NCBI RefSeq assembly: GCF_026016465.1
Contig: NZ_CP100390.1
Span: forward strand, 1,340,001-1,404,000
Direction of reading: 5' to 3'
Length of the DNA stretch: 64,000 bases
From: Alkalimarinus alittae
GTDB taxonomy: Bacteria > Pseudomonadota > Gammaproteobacteria > Pseudomonadales > Oleiphilaceae
Part shown: piece by piece, positions 56,460-64,000 of the stretch
Position numbering within the stretch: the first letter of the stretch is position 1
How the letters are laid out: each line of letters starts with the position of its first letter
Position numbers and translations under genes: made by a program
Notes under the pieces: generated by a model
Databases searched by the model: none
What the model was told of the DNA's origin: nothing
What the model saw: the letters and a program-made list of their open reading frames with translations, nothing else

Positions 56460-57233
56460 ATGACTAATCCCACCTCCGCTATGACTAATTCCACCCCAGC
56501 GATGACTAAGACCTCCCCCCCTCGTCCATCTATTAAATATTGGGTTATCGTTCCTGCCGCCGGTGTAGGCAGTCGAATGAATGCAGACCGCCCAAAGCAA
56601 TACCTTCCGCTATCTGATAAAACGGTTATTGAGCATACACTCGAAAAACTCCTTAGCTATCCACTCTTTGATCATCTGTTAGTGGGGGTTTCGGTAGACG
56701 ATCAATACTGGGAGCGATTTCCTATCAGCTGTAATAAGCGGGTCGTGCGGTTTGATGGAGGAAAAGAAAGGGTTGATACCGTGTTGAATGGGCTTCAGCT
56801 TATTGCTGATAGGGCAAGCCCTGATGACTGGGTGCTCGTGCATGATGTCGCACGCCCTTGCATTACGCTCAACGATATTGATCGAATGGTTAAGGCGTTA
56901 GAGGCTGATGACGTAGGCGGAATACTGGGTGTGCCTGTTGCTGATACAGTAAAGAAAGTGGTGAATGGGGGTATTGTAAATACAGTAGACCGCTCATCGC
57001 TATGGCGTGCTTATACGCCGCAGATGTTTCGGTATCAAGCCTTGTATAGCGCACTCGAGAATGGTTTGAATAAAGGTGTCGTGATTACCGATGAAGCATC
57101 AGCGATGGAAGCGGAAGGCCTAACACCTAAAATGATTCAGGGTAGCGCTGAAAACATTAAAATTACTCAGCCGGGTGACCTCCATTTAGCTGAGATATAT
57201 CTATCAAGAGAAAAGGATATGGTGACTAGATGA
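56460..57233 (+). CDS. ispD: 2-C-methyl-D-erythritol 4-phosphate cytidylyltransferase
   Basis: The enzyme has up to 257 residues. The nucleotide-binding loop is [20 protein letters not shown], with later [17 protein letters not shown] and [15 protein letters not shown]. It makes CDP-methylerythritol in the non-mevalonate isoprenoid pathway. The first 20 codons are two and a half copies of a 21-base repeat that supplies three in-frame ATG codons (56460, 56481, 56502), so the true start is uncertain. The stop overlaps ispF by four bases. Confidence 0.95.
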   Translation: MTNPTSAMTNSTPAMTKTSPPRPSIKYWVIVPAAGVGSRMNADRPKQYLPLSDKTVIEHTLEKLLSYPLFDHLLVGVSVDDQYWERFPISCNKRVVRFDGGKERVDTVLNGLQLIADRASPDDWVLVHDVARPCITLNDIDRMVKALEADDVGGILGVPVADTVKKVVNGGIVNTVDRSSLWRAYTPQMFRYQALYSALENGLNKGVVITDEASAMEAEGLTPKMIQGSAENIKITQPGDLHLAEIYLSREKDMVTR

Positions 57234-57715
57234 GTTTACCCATAATTAGAGTTGGGCAAGGTTACGACGTTCATGCGTTTGAATCGGGTGATCATGTCAC
57301 TATTGGGGGGGTGAAAATCCCATATGCACAAGGCTTAAAAGCACACTCTGATGGAGATGTACTGCTTCATGCGCTGTGTGATGCGTTGCTAGGTGCGGTG
57401 GCACTGGGCGATATAGGGCATCATTTTCCTGATACTGATGCAGAGTGGGCTGGTGCAGATAGCCGTTCGCTACTACGAAAAGTACGATCGCTTATTCTAC
57501 CGTTCGGCATTTCTAATGTTGATTGCACTATTGTTGCTCAGGCTCCCAAGATGGCACCGTATATTCAACGCATGAGAGAGAGTATTGCAGAAGATTTATC
57601 CATAGATGTTGAAACCGTCAGTGTTAAAGCTACGACTACAGAACATTTAGGGTTTACTGGTCGTAAAGAAGGGATCGCGTGTTTTGCGACCTGTTTAGTG
57701 ATCAAGCCGCTATAG
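57230..57715 (+). CDS. ispF: 2-C-methyl-D-erythritol 2,4-cyclodiphosphate synthase
   Basis: The protein has 161 residues. It shows [20 protein letters not shown] (metal Asp and His), [30 protein letters not shown], and the end [17 protein letters not shown]. It follows IspD, with IspE encoded elsewhere, and closes the cyclodiphosphate ring. ATGA overlap with ispD. Confidence 0.98.
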   Translation: MSLPIIRVGQGYDVHAFESGDHVTIGGVKIPYAQGLKAHSDGDVLLHALCDALLGAVALGDIGHHFPDTDAEWAGADSRSLLRKVRSLILPFGISNVDCTIVAQAPKMAPYIQRMRESIAEDLSIDVETVSVKATTTEHLGFTGRKEGIACFATCLVIKPL

Positions 57716-57741
57716 CGAAGTTTTTGAATAGGACATTAAAT

Positions 57742-58725
57742 TTGGAATATAACCTATCGTTTCCCACCGCGAATAAAAATATAAGCTGCCAAGGTGTTAT
57801 TAGAACCTGTAATGAAGATTTCTTTGTTGAGGAGATGATGGATGTCTCATTGGCTGACGAGGGCGAGCATGTTTGGCTCTTTGTTGAGAAACGAGGTGAA
57901 AACACAGACTTTATTGCGCGCAAAATAGCCAAGCATGCCGGTGTGAGAGAAATGGACATTGGCTTAAGTGGTTTAAAAGATCGACATGCTGTGACGCGGC
58001 AGTGGTTTAGTGTTTATTTGGGTAATAACCCTGAGCCAGAGTGGGCGCAGTTAAATGATGAGAACTTACAGGTGCTCTCATACCAGCGACACAGCCATAA
58101 ACTTCGTCGAGGGCAGCACTACGCTAATCGGTTTGTACTGCGTATTCGCGATATAAAGGGTGATCTAGCATTGCTTGAGCAGTCCCTTGAAGCGGTAAGT
58201 CGTCGAGGATTCCCCAATTACTTTGGTGAACAGCGTTTTGGCAGAAATGGCGCGAATGTTAATAAAGCCGTCGCGATGTTTAAGCGTGAAATTAAGGCCA
58301 CTAAAAGTAAGCGAGGTTTTTACCTTTCAGCGGCTCGCTCTTTTCTATTTAATAGGGTACTGGCCGAACGGATAGAAAACAGTAGTTGGCTAGATAGGCC
58401 TTCTGCCGGACCACTTTACGGCGAGTTACCGCGAGACTTTGTTGATCAAATTTTTGAAGATCGTGATCCGGAAGGCTATGTTGGGTGCAGTCAGCTTGAA
58501 CGCTCGATTTTCGAACAATACCCAGATATCACTAAAGGGTTGTATGCCAACCGTTTAAAAATGGAAGAGCGCCCGCTAGCGGCTATACCGCAAGAGATGA
58601 CGTGGACGTTGCTAGAAAATGTTCTCGATGTTGGTTTTTTGTTACCAACCGGATCATTTGCTACATCATTATTGAATGAAGTAGTAAACTACAGTGTTTT
58701 TGAACGAACTTACCCATCGGAATAA
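57742..58725 (+). CDS. truD: tRNA pseudouridine(13) synthase
   Basis: The enzyme has 327 residues. The catalytic aspartate lies in IGLSGLKDRHAVTRQWFSV, and further blocks are VIRTCNEDFFVEE, RGFPNYFGEQRFGRNGANV and SAARSFLFNRVLAER. TTG 57742 with AGGAC eight bases upstream gives the normal N terminus; the frame upstream overlaps ispF. Next to it surE should follow, but only a remnant is present. Confidence 0.95.
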   Translation: MEYNLSFPTANKNISCQGVIRTCNEDFFVEEMMDVSLADEGEHVWLFVEKRGENTDFIARKIAKHAGVREMDIGLSGLKDRHAVTRQWFSVYLGNNPEPEWAQLNDENLQVLSYQRHSHKLRRGQHYANRFVLRIRDIKGDLALLEQSLEAVSRRGFPNYFGEQRFGRNGANVNKAVAMFKREIKATKSKRGFYLSAARSFLFNRVLAERIENSSWLDRPSAGPLYGELPRDFVDQIFEDRDPEGYVGCSQLERSIFEQYPDITKGLYANRLKMEERPLAAIPQEMTWTLLENVLDVGFLLPTGSFATSLLNEVVNYSVFERTYPSE

Positions 58726-58791
58726 AATAATAATAGCTACTTTAATAACTTATTTTAGCAACGTCAGTTCATCAACATAAAAAGAAAAATA

Positions 58792-58965
58792 ATGAATTTA
58801 TTAATTTCAAACGGCGATGGCGTGAGCAATCCGCTTACGTTAAATCGATCTCAGTGTGCTGCTTTTCTAGAACATGGGTTTGTTTTAATAACACCGATAC
58901 ATATAGACATGACAGGTTATGATGCAATCAGTGATGTTAACCACTGGATTGAGGGGATAAAGTGA
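58792..58965 (+). pseudogene. surE: surE remnant, internally deleted
   Basis: A 57-codon open frame preserves three separate blocks of SurE (5'-nucleotidase, normally about 250 residues): the start MNLLISNGDGV (family NDDGV, here the first Asp is Gly), SNPLTLNRS (family SNSLTL) and the end LEHGFVLITPIHIDMTGYDA. Everything between is gone. The metal-binding aspartate pair is damaged and no active enzyme is possible. The stop still overlaps the pcm start (GTGA), so it may survive as a translational leader for pcm. Confidence 0.85.
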
Positions 58966-59624
58966 GTCAAACATTCGATTTACAGGGGATCGGGATGACC
59001 TCTATGCGCACAAGAATGCGCTTAGTTCAAAGGCTTAGGGAAAAAGGCATCGATAATCAAGATGTGTTAGATGTAATGGCGAATACGCCTCGTCACATAT
59101 TTGTCGATGAAGCATTAGCGCATAGAGCGTATGAAGATACGGCATTACCTATTGGCCACAATCAAACGTTATCTCAGCCGTATATTGTGGCGAGAATGAC
59201 CCAAGTGCTGCTGCAGTCAAAACCTGCCCGAGTGCTTGAGCTCGGTACAGGTTCAGGTTTTCAGACCGCTATTTTAGCTCAGTTGGTGAATGAAGTTTTT
59301 AGTGTGGAGCGAATAAGGCCGCTACAAGAGAAAGCTAAGGAGCGATTTCGCCAAATGGGATTGCGTAATGTTTATACCCGTCACGCTGATGGAGGAATGG
59401 GTTGGCCTAGCTCGGCGCCTTTTGATGGGATTATTGTGACCGCTGCTCCGAGCGAAATACCCAAAGAATTGTTGAACCAACTCGCAGATGGTGGGCGACT
59501 GGTTATTCCTGTCGGTGATGATACGCAAGAGCTTACTGTGGTAACACGAAACGGAGATGACTTTAACTATGAAGTGATTGAACCTGTGTATTTTGTTCCG
59601 TTGCTTGGCGGTGTTATTCGTTAG
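58962..59624 (+). CDS. pcm: Protein-L-isoaspartate O-methyltransferase
   Basis: The enzyme has 220 residues. Motifs are [56 protein letters not shown] (SAM binding) and [13 protein letters not shown]. It repairs isoaspartyl residues in stationary phase. It begins with GTG 58962, overlapping the surE remnant. Usually surE-pcm act as a stationary-phase repair pair before nlpD-rpoS. Confidence 0.96.
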   Translation: MSQTFDLQGIGMTSMRTRMRLVQRLREKGIDNQDVLDVMANTPRHIFVDEALAHRAYEDTALPIGHNQTLSQPYIVARMTQVLLQSKPARVLELGTGSGFQTAILAQLVNEVFSVERIRPLQEKAKERFRQMGLRNVYTRHADGGMGWPSSAPFDGIIVTAAPSEIPKELLNQLADGGRLVIPVGDDTQELTVVTRNGDDFNYEVIEPVYFVPLLGGVIR

Positions 59625-59648
59625 TTATTAATTTATTAGGGATGAGTT

Positions 59649-60572
59649 TTGAAACAATCAAAAGCGTTGTTGTTTTTTAAAGGTGCTGCAATGGGTGCTG
59701 CGGATATTGTTCCAGGGGTATCTGGTGGAACAATTGCCTTTATTACGGGTATTTATGAAGAGTTGATCAACTCGATTCAGTCGGTTTCATGGAAAACCCT
59801 TGTTACGTTGAAACAGGACGGCATTTCTGCTGCGTGGAATTCAATCAATGGGTGGTTTTTATTAACGCTATTTTCAGGGATTTTATTCAGTGTTTTTACC
59901 CTGGCAAAGCTAATCAGTTTTTTGTTAGTTGCGTACCCAGAAGTGCTATGGTCATTTTTCTTTGGCCTTGTTCTGGCCTCGGTTTGGCATGTGAGCCAGC
60001 AAATTAAAGTATGGCGGTGGATTAATCTGCTACCTGTTTTAGTGGGTGTGTTAGTCGCTTGGGGGGCTAGCAGTGCGACGCCTGCAGAAGTGGAGGCGAC
60101 AACATTAAACCTCTTTCTTTCTGGTTGTTTAGCCATTTGTGCCATGATTCTTCCCGGTATATCAGGGAGCTTTATTCTACTGTTGTTAGGTATGTATAGC
60201 GTCATACTTGATGCGGTAAAATCGTTAGATGTCGCGGTATTAGCTATTTTTGCAGGTGGTTGTGTTGTTGGATTGCTAACAATCGCTAATTTACTCGCTT
60301 GGGCATTTAAACGTTTTCATGACTATACATTACTCGTGTTAACGGGGTTTATGATTGGTGCACTGGATAAAGTATGGCCTTGGAAAGAAACGATAAGCTT
60401 TCGGATGAACAGTCACGGCGAACAAGTTCCACTGATACAGTCTAATGTGTTACCTGCTACCTTTGAAACCTTAACAGGGCAGTCGTCTCAGCTAGGTTGG
60501 GCATTGATTTCAGTGGTTTGCGGTATCGCTATTGTCTTGTTATTAGAAAAAGTGGGGCGCAGTAGACATTAA
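59649..60572 (+). CDS. DUF368 integral membrane protein
   Basis: The protein has 307 residues and about eight membrane spans. It begins FFKGAAMGAADIVPGVSGGT, which with the matching AICAMILPGISGSFILLLLG marks two inverted repeats of the DUF368 family. Members resemble UPP-phosphate translocases (PopT/DedA-type reports), but the role here is not proven. It lies between pcm and nlpD, as in several related genomes. Confidence 0.9.
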   Translation: MKQSKALLFFKGAAMGAADIVPGVSGGTIAFITGIYEELINSIQSVSWKTLVTLKQDGISAAWNSINGWFLLTLFSGILFSVFTLAKLISFLLVAYPEVLWSFFFGLVLASVWHVSQQIKVWRWINLLPVLVGVLVAWGASSATPAEVEATTLNLFLSGCLAICAMILPGISGSFILLLLGMYSVILDAVKSLDVAVLAIFAGGCVVGLLTIANLLAWAFKRFHDYTLLVLTGFMIGALDKVWPWKETISFRMNSHGEQVPLIQSNVLPATFETLTGQSSQLGWALISVVCGIAIVLLLEKVGRSRH

Positions 60573-60763
60573 AAGTGTGAACCAGTTGTTACTTTAGGGT
60601 GTTTCCTTTGGTAACGTTTCGCTTTTCGGGTAACTAAAGTGAGTGTCTGGCTGTATTGAAATAGTTTGCTAGAATAATAGGTTAGCGTAGATTCTTAATA
60701 TTGTGTGACTTCTTATATATCGTTTTGGAATATATGAGCTTATTTATAGTATATTAAATTATT

Positions 60764-61591
60764 GTGTATTTATTCGAAACGACTCAAAAGCACCCCCCTT
60801 TGACTGTTGGTTCCCAGCCTTTAGTTGTTCTGTTGTTTCGAAATTTATCTTTTTTTTGCCTAATTCTTTCTTTATCTGCTTGTAATTCAAGTGGAATTTA
60901 TCAAGATAAAAACTTTAACCCCCCTGTTTATTTTGGCTCTCATAAGGTCAGTCAGGGAGACACTATGTATTCCATCGCTTGGCGCTACGGTAGGGATTAC
61001 AAGGAGTTGGCCTCTGCGAATAATATTAAGCCGCCCTATATTATTAAGTTAGGGCAGAGGGTACGGCTCGACCTTAGAGGGTCAGTTTCTAGCGCGACTC
61101 AAAAAACGTCATCGGTAAACTATAAAAAAACGCGACAAGTTAAAGCGCCTACAAAAAGTAAGCCTGTTGCGTCCGCAAAAAAGAAGCCGCGTGCTAGCAC
61201 AAAATCAAAGCGCGTCAAGGGTGTAAATTGGCATTGGCCTCATCTTGGCCGAGTTATTGCAAGATACTCTTCTGCTGGCAATGATAACAAAGGTATCGAC
61301 ATTGCTGGCACATTGGGTGATTCAGTAATTTCAGCTGCCAATGGTGAAGTGGTGTATGCAGGAAGCGGATTACTAGGGTATGGGAAATTGATAATTATAT
61401 ATCATAACGAACATTACCTAAGTGCTTATGCGCATAACGATCAGATCTTGGTAAAAGAAGGCCAAAAGATAAAACAAGGTCAGAAGATAGCTGAAATGGG
61501 GAATACTGGCACTAACCGGGTGAAACTTCATTTTGAAATAAGACGAGATGGAAAACCGGTTAACCCATTGAACTATTTACCTAAACGGTAA
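60764..61591 (+). CDS. nlpD: LysM/M23 lipoprotein NlpD
   Basis: The protein has 275 residues. A lipoprotein signal (FCLILSLSACNSS) puts the lipid cysteine near residue 40. A LysM domain (KVSQGDTMYSIAWRYGRDY) binds peptidoglycan, and a basic linker leads to an M23 domain with NKGIDIAGTLGDSV and GNTGTNRVKLHFEIRRDGKPV. The M23 zinc residues are partly replaced (no HxxD), as in NlpD/EnvC activators of amidases. GTG 60764 is the start. The main rpoS promoter usually lies within this gene. Confidence 0.93.
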   Translation: MYLFETTQKHPPLTVGSQPLVVLLFRNLSFFCLILSLSACNSSGIYQDKNFNPPVYFGSHKVSQGDTMYSIAWRYGRDYKELASANNIKPPYIIKLGQRVRLDLRGSVSSATQKTSSVNYKKTRQVKAPTKSKPVASAKKKPRASTKSKRVKGVNWHWPHLGRVIARYSSAGNDNKGIDIAGTLGDSVISAANGEVVYAGSGLLGYGKLIIIYHNEHYLSAYAHNDQILVKEGQKIKQGQKIAEMGNTGTNRVKLHFEIRRDGKPVNPLNYLPKR

Positions 61592-61760
61592 AAGTTCGAA
61601 AAGAAAAGTTACAAAAAATAAAATATTGTTTGGTCCGTATCTTGTAGTCTACGGTTAATACCAAACGGGGTAGTTCATATAACAACTAGATTGTTTAGAC
61701 GTTACAACCCTTTACGGTTGTGAAGTCCTTAAAAACAATACAGAAAGCAGGGCCCGTATT

Positions 61761-62744
61761 ATGTCAGCTGAAAGAGAAAAATACGTCGAAGAAGTAGCTT
61801 TTGAGAAGGGTACTAAAGTAACAAAAGCCGTTAAGCGTGATGAAGAGAGTGTGGTTACTCCGATTGATCGTAAAAAGGCTAATAAGTACACCGCGGAATC
61901 AAAAAATTATCGTCAATTGGACGCCACTCAAATCTACTTAAATGAAATCGGTTTTTCACCGCTTTTAACACCGGAAGAAGAGGTTTACTACGCACGACTC
62001 GCACAAAAAGGCGATGAGGCAGGACGTAAACGGATGATCGAATCCAATCTTCGCTTGGTGGTTAAAATTGCTCGGCGATATGTAAATCGTGGATTAACGC
62101 TTCTCGATCTTATTGAAGAAGGTAACTTAGGGTTAATTCGAGCGGTTGAAAAGTTTGACCCTGAAAGAGGTTTCCGGTTTTCTACGTATGCCACATGGTG
62201 GATAAGACAGACAATTGAACGTGCGATTATGAACCAAACGCGCACGATTCGTCTTCCGATTCATGTTGTTAAAGAGCTTAATCTATATTTAAGAGCTGCA
62301 AGAGAGTTGACTCAAAAATTAGACCATGAGCCAACTGCAGAAGAAATTGCCGATTTATTAGATAAGCCTGTTGAAGATGTTAAACGAATGCTTGGCCTTA
62401 ATGAGCGTATCACTTCTGTAGATACGCCTGTAGGCGCCAACGGCGATAAATGCCTGTTGGACACCGTTGCTGACGAGTCTGCGTCAGACCCTGCTGAGTT
62501 GTTGCAAGACAGCAACCTTAGAGGCAGTATTGATACTTGGTTAGACCAACTATCGGGTAAACAGCAAGAAGTATTAGCTCGACGCTTTGGGCTTCGTGGC
62601 TACCAGATGAGCACGCTTGAAGAAGTGGGCAGAGAAATTGGTCTGACTCGCGAACGTGTTAGACAGATTCAGGTAGAAGCGCTTAAACGTTTGAGAGATA
62701 TCCTTGAGAAACAAGGGTTAACGGGCGAAACATTATTTAAATAG
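61761..62744 (+). CDS. rpoS: RNA polymerase sigma factor RpoS
   Basis: The general-stress sigma factor has 327 residues. Region 1.2 includes [18 protein letters not shown], region 2 [20 protein letters not shown] with [20 protein letters not shown] and [17 protein letters not shown], and region 4 [18 protein letters not shown] hairpin ACAACC-CTTTAC-GGTTGT at 61,704-61,721 lies in the leader and may take part in translational control, as rpoS leaders often do. The start at 61761 follows AGGGCC. Confidence 0.97.
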   Translation: MSAEREKYVEEVAFEKGTKVTKAVKRDEESVVTPIDRKKANKYTAESKNYRQLDATQIYLNEIGFSPLLTPEEEVYYARLAQKGDEAGRKRMIESNLRLVVKIARRYVNRGLTLLDLIEEGNLGLIRAVEKFDPERGFRFSTYATWWIRQTIERAIMNQTRTIRLPIHVVKELNLYLRAARELTQKLDHEPTAEEIADLLDKPVEDVKRMLGLNERITSVDTPVGANGDKCLLDTVADESASDPAELLQDSNLRGSIDTWLDQLSGKQQEVLARRFGLRGYQMSTLEEVGREIGLTRERVRQIQVEALKRLRDILEKQGLTGETLFK

Positions 62745-62840
62745 ACGATATTTAAATAATAGACGACATTTGAGTAGATATTGTATAAATAAAGTACAGC
62801 TGAAATATCAAATTGGGTGAGTTTAACCCTGTTTTATTAG

Positions 62841-62890
62841 AACCACGTATTTGAAAGGACTCTTATGTCTTTTTAAAACGTGGTTTTTTT
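62841..62890 (+). terminator. Terminator downstream of rpoS
   Basis: AACCACGT and ACGTGGTT pair at the base, with an inner AAAGGAC/GTCTTTT hairpin, followed by a run of Ts. It ends the rpoS transcript or a small RNA. Confidence 0.75.
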
Positions 62891-62985
62891 GTGTACAAAA
62901 TTACGATAAATAACCCTCGTTTTTATTAATTAGCATATTGTTTGAGAACTATTGAGCAGTATAATCATCAGGCTCCTGATACCAT

Positions 62986-63031
62986 CGGCTAGTGATAAAG
63001 ATTCATAGGTAGTCGACTTATCATTAGTCCG
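62986..63031 (+). other. Stem-loop in the rpoS downstream region
   Basis: CGGCTAGTGATAA pairs with TTATCATTAGTCCG over 12-13 bases with one bulge and a 19-base loop. There is no T-run after it, so it is not a simple terminator. The region 62,745-63,112 otherwise contains no gene. It could be part of a small RNA or the leader of the gene at 63,113. Confidence 0.4.
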
Positions 63032-63112
63032 GCTCGTGACTTACCAAGCAGAGAGTTGGGAGGCACGTTGGTTTAGGGCTACTAAAAATAATCAATTAGG
63101 GATGAAAGGTAA

Positions 63113-63670
63113 ATGAAACAGATAATTACAGCATTGGTATTAGTTTTAGGGCTTACTCAAGTTGCTTTTGCAAAAGAAGTTGGGGGCGTTAAAATTCCTG
63201 ATTCAATTAAAGCTGGCAGCTCTGATCTTGCACTGAATGGCGCAGGTTTACGTGAAAAGTGGATGTTTGATGTTTATGTTGGTGGTCTGTATCTCGGTCA
63301 GAAGTCTTCTGATGCAACACAAGTAATTAATGCAGATGAGCCTATGGCTATTAAACTACACATGTTGCGTGACGTGTCTGGCGAAAAAATGACAAACGCT
63401 ACACGTGAAGGTTTTGAGAACGCAACTAACGGTAACACTGCAGCTATCAAAACTGAAATTGATAGCTTCTTAGCGGTATTCGGTGATGAAGCGACTGAAA
63501 ATAACGTATACGACATGGTATATGTTCCTGGTAAAGGTGTTGAAGTTTACGTTAATGGTAAACTAGCTAACACCATTGAAGGCGCAGACTTCAAAAAAGC
63601 ACTTTTTGGTATCTGGTTGTCTGATAAGCCAGCACAGAAAAGCTTAAGAGATGAAATGCTAGGTAGCTAA
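63113..63670 (+). CDS. Secreted chalcone-isomerase-like domain protein
   Basis: The protein has 185 residues with a signal peptide (ITALVLVLGLTQVAFAKE). The mature part matches the chalcone-isomerase-like family: VGGVKIPDSIKAG, LALNGAGLREKWMFDVYVGG, a LYLGQKSSDA block, and PGKGVEVYVNGKLANTIEG ending GIWLSDKPAQKSLRDEMLG. Bacterial members have no isomerase activity shown. AAAGG precedes the ATG. It has its own terminator. Confidence 0.85.
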   Translation: MKQIITALVLVLGLTQVAFAKEVGGVKIPDSIKAGSSDLALNGAGLREKWMFDVYVGGLYLGQKSSDATQVINADEPMAIKLHMLRDVSGEKMTNATREGFENATNGNTAAIKTEIDSFLAVFGDEATENNVYDMVYVPGKGVEVYVNGKLANTIEGADFKKALFGIWLSDKPAQKSLRDEMLGS

Positions 63671-63693
63671 TCACGCTTACTACCTCTCTAAAT

Positions 63694-63747
63694 AAAAAGG
63701 TCGCATTTTGGGTGTTATAATAAACGCCTGATGCGGCCTTTTTTATT
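63694..63747 (+). terminator. Terminator after the chalcone-isomerase-like gene
   Basis: AAAAAGGTCGCAT and ATGCGGCCTTTTTT pair with one mismatch around a loop of about 25 bases and end in a T run. Confidence 0.88.
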
Positions 63748-63807
63748 GGTTTTGGTTACACTATTGTTTAGATAGGCATTTTATTAGCAGCATCACATTG
63801 AGGTGTA

Positions 63808-64000
63808 ATGAATATAGTTGGGTTGCAAAAAACAGTCATGGTCACGTTGGCTGTTTTTATGTTGGCAATAGGGCTTAATGTTCATGCCAGCGCTGGCGAA
63901 ATTCGGGTAGCGGTCGCTAGCAACTTTAGCGACACGATAAAAGCGTTGGCTCATTCGTTTGAAAAACAAACTGGGCATCATGTAGTGGTGGTCGTGGGTT
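63808..64000 (+). CDS. modA: Molybdate ABC transporter binding protein ModA (5' part)
   Basis: The first 64 codons are in the window. A signal peptide (VMVTLAVFMLAIGLNVHA) is followed by GEIRVAVASNFSDTIKALA and FEKQTGHHVVV, the standard ModA start, in which ASNF contributes to oxyanion binding. The rest lies to the right. The permease and ATPase genes should follow. Confidence 0.88.
   Translation, partial: MNIVGLQKTVMVTLAVFMLAIGLNVHASAGEIRVAVASNFSDTIKALAHSFEKQTGHHVVVVVG

Noticed and set aside
62745-63112. RsmZ small RNA
   Set aside because: The position fits Pseudomonas, but repeated GGA motifs in loops are not seen.

Overview
The window comes from a gammaproteobacterium, most likely a marine member of the Pseudomonadales/Oceanospirillales assemblage. 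The strongest sign is the right half, which has the conserved order dnaE-accA-tilS-pyrG-kdsA-eno-ftsB-ispD-ispF-truD-(surE)-pcm-DUF368-nlpD-rpoS. The species cannot be named from the sequence alone.

Region 1 (1 to about 11,515) is the distal part of an integron gene-cassette array. Small unrelated genes are separated by attC-like sites that begin near TAACAAG and end in GCGTTA. The attC orientation puts the integrase and attI to the left of the window. I count 16 complete direct sites, one inverted site and two half sites. Cargo includes six intact toxin-antitoxin pairs (RelE type, CcdAB, two ParDE, YefM-YoeB, DinJ-YafQ), a wrecked Phd/ParE pair, a class A beta-lactamase with an RTG box, a GFA-domain protein, an LprI-like protein, an HNH nuclease with a probable frameshift, secreted and hypothetical proteins, and an IS66 remnant.

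Region 2 (11.6-22.6 kb) returns to ordinary chromosome: a small pilus-tip-annotated-family protein, a solute-binding protein, aconitase acnA, a DUF294/CBS nucleotidyltransferase with a DnaQ-like exonuclease, SmrA, an exosortase-associated acyltransferase, and the overlapping methionine-salvage genes mtnB-mtnD-mtnC.

Region 3 (22.7-31.1 kb) is a compact type VI secretion-like operon: FHA protein TagH, TssJ, TssK, TssL and a divergent TssM-like protein. No tube, sheath, ClpV or VgrG genes are in the window. An IS3-family element splits the tssM-like gene. It is flanked by a 6-bp repeat (GAGCAC), and removing it with one repeat copy restores a single frame of about 879 codons.

Region 4 (31.1-45.6 kb) holds a lipoprotein, a GspE/PilB-type ATPase, the DUF2069-wrbA-arsC set with a divergent TlpA-like lipoprotein, a helicase-nuclease whose open frame extends about 93 codons upstream without ATG, GTG or TTG, the YjfI/YjfJ/channel/YjfK/YjfL/YgiB/YjfC stress-type operon, and a GGDEF-like protein with a lost signature motif.

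Region 5 (45.6-64 kb) is housekeeping: replication, fatty acid, nucleotide, KDO, glycolysis, division, isoprenoid and tRNA modification genes, then the stationary-phase block ending in rpoS. Between truD and pcm, surE has shrunk to a 57-codon open remnant. The window ends inside modA.
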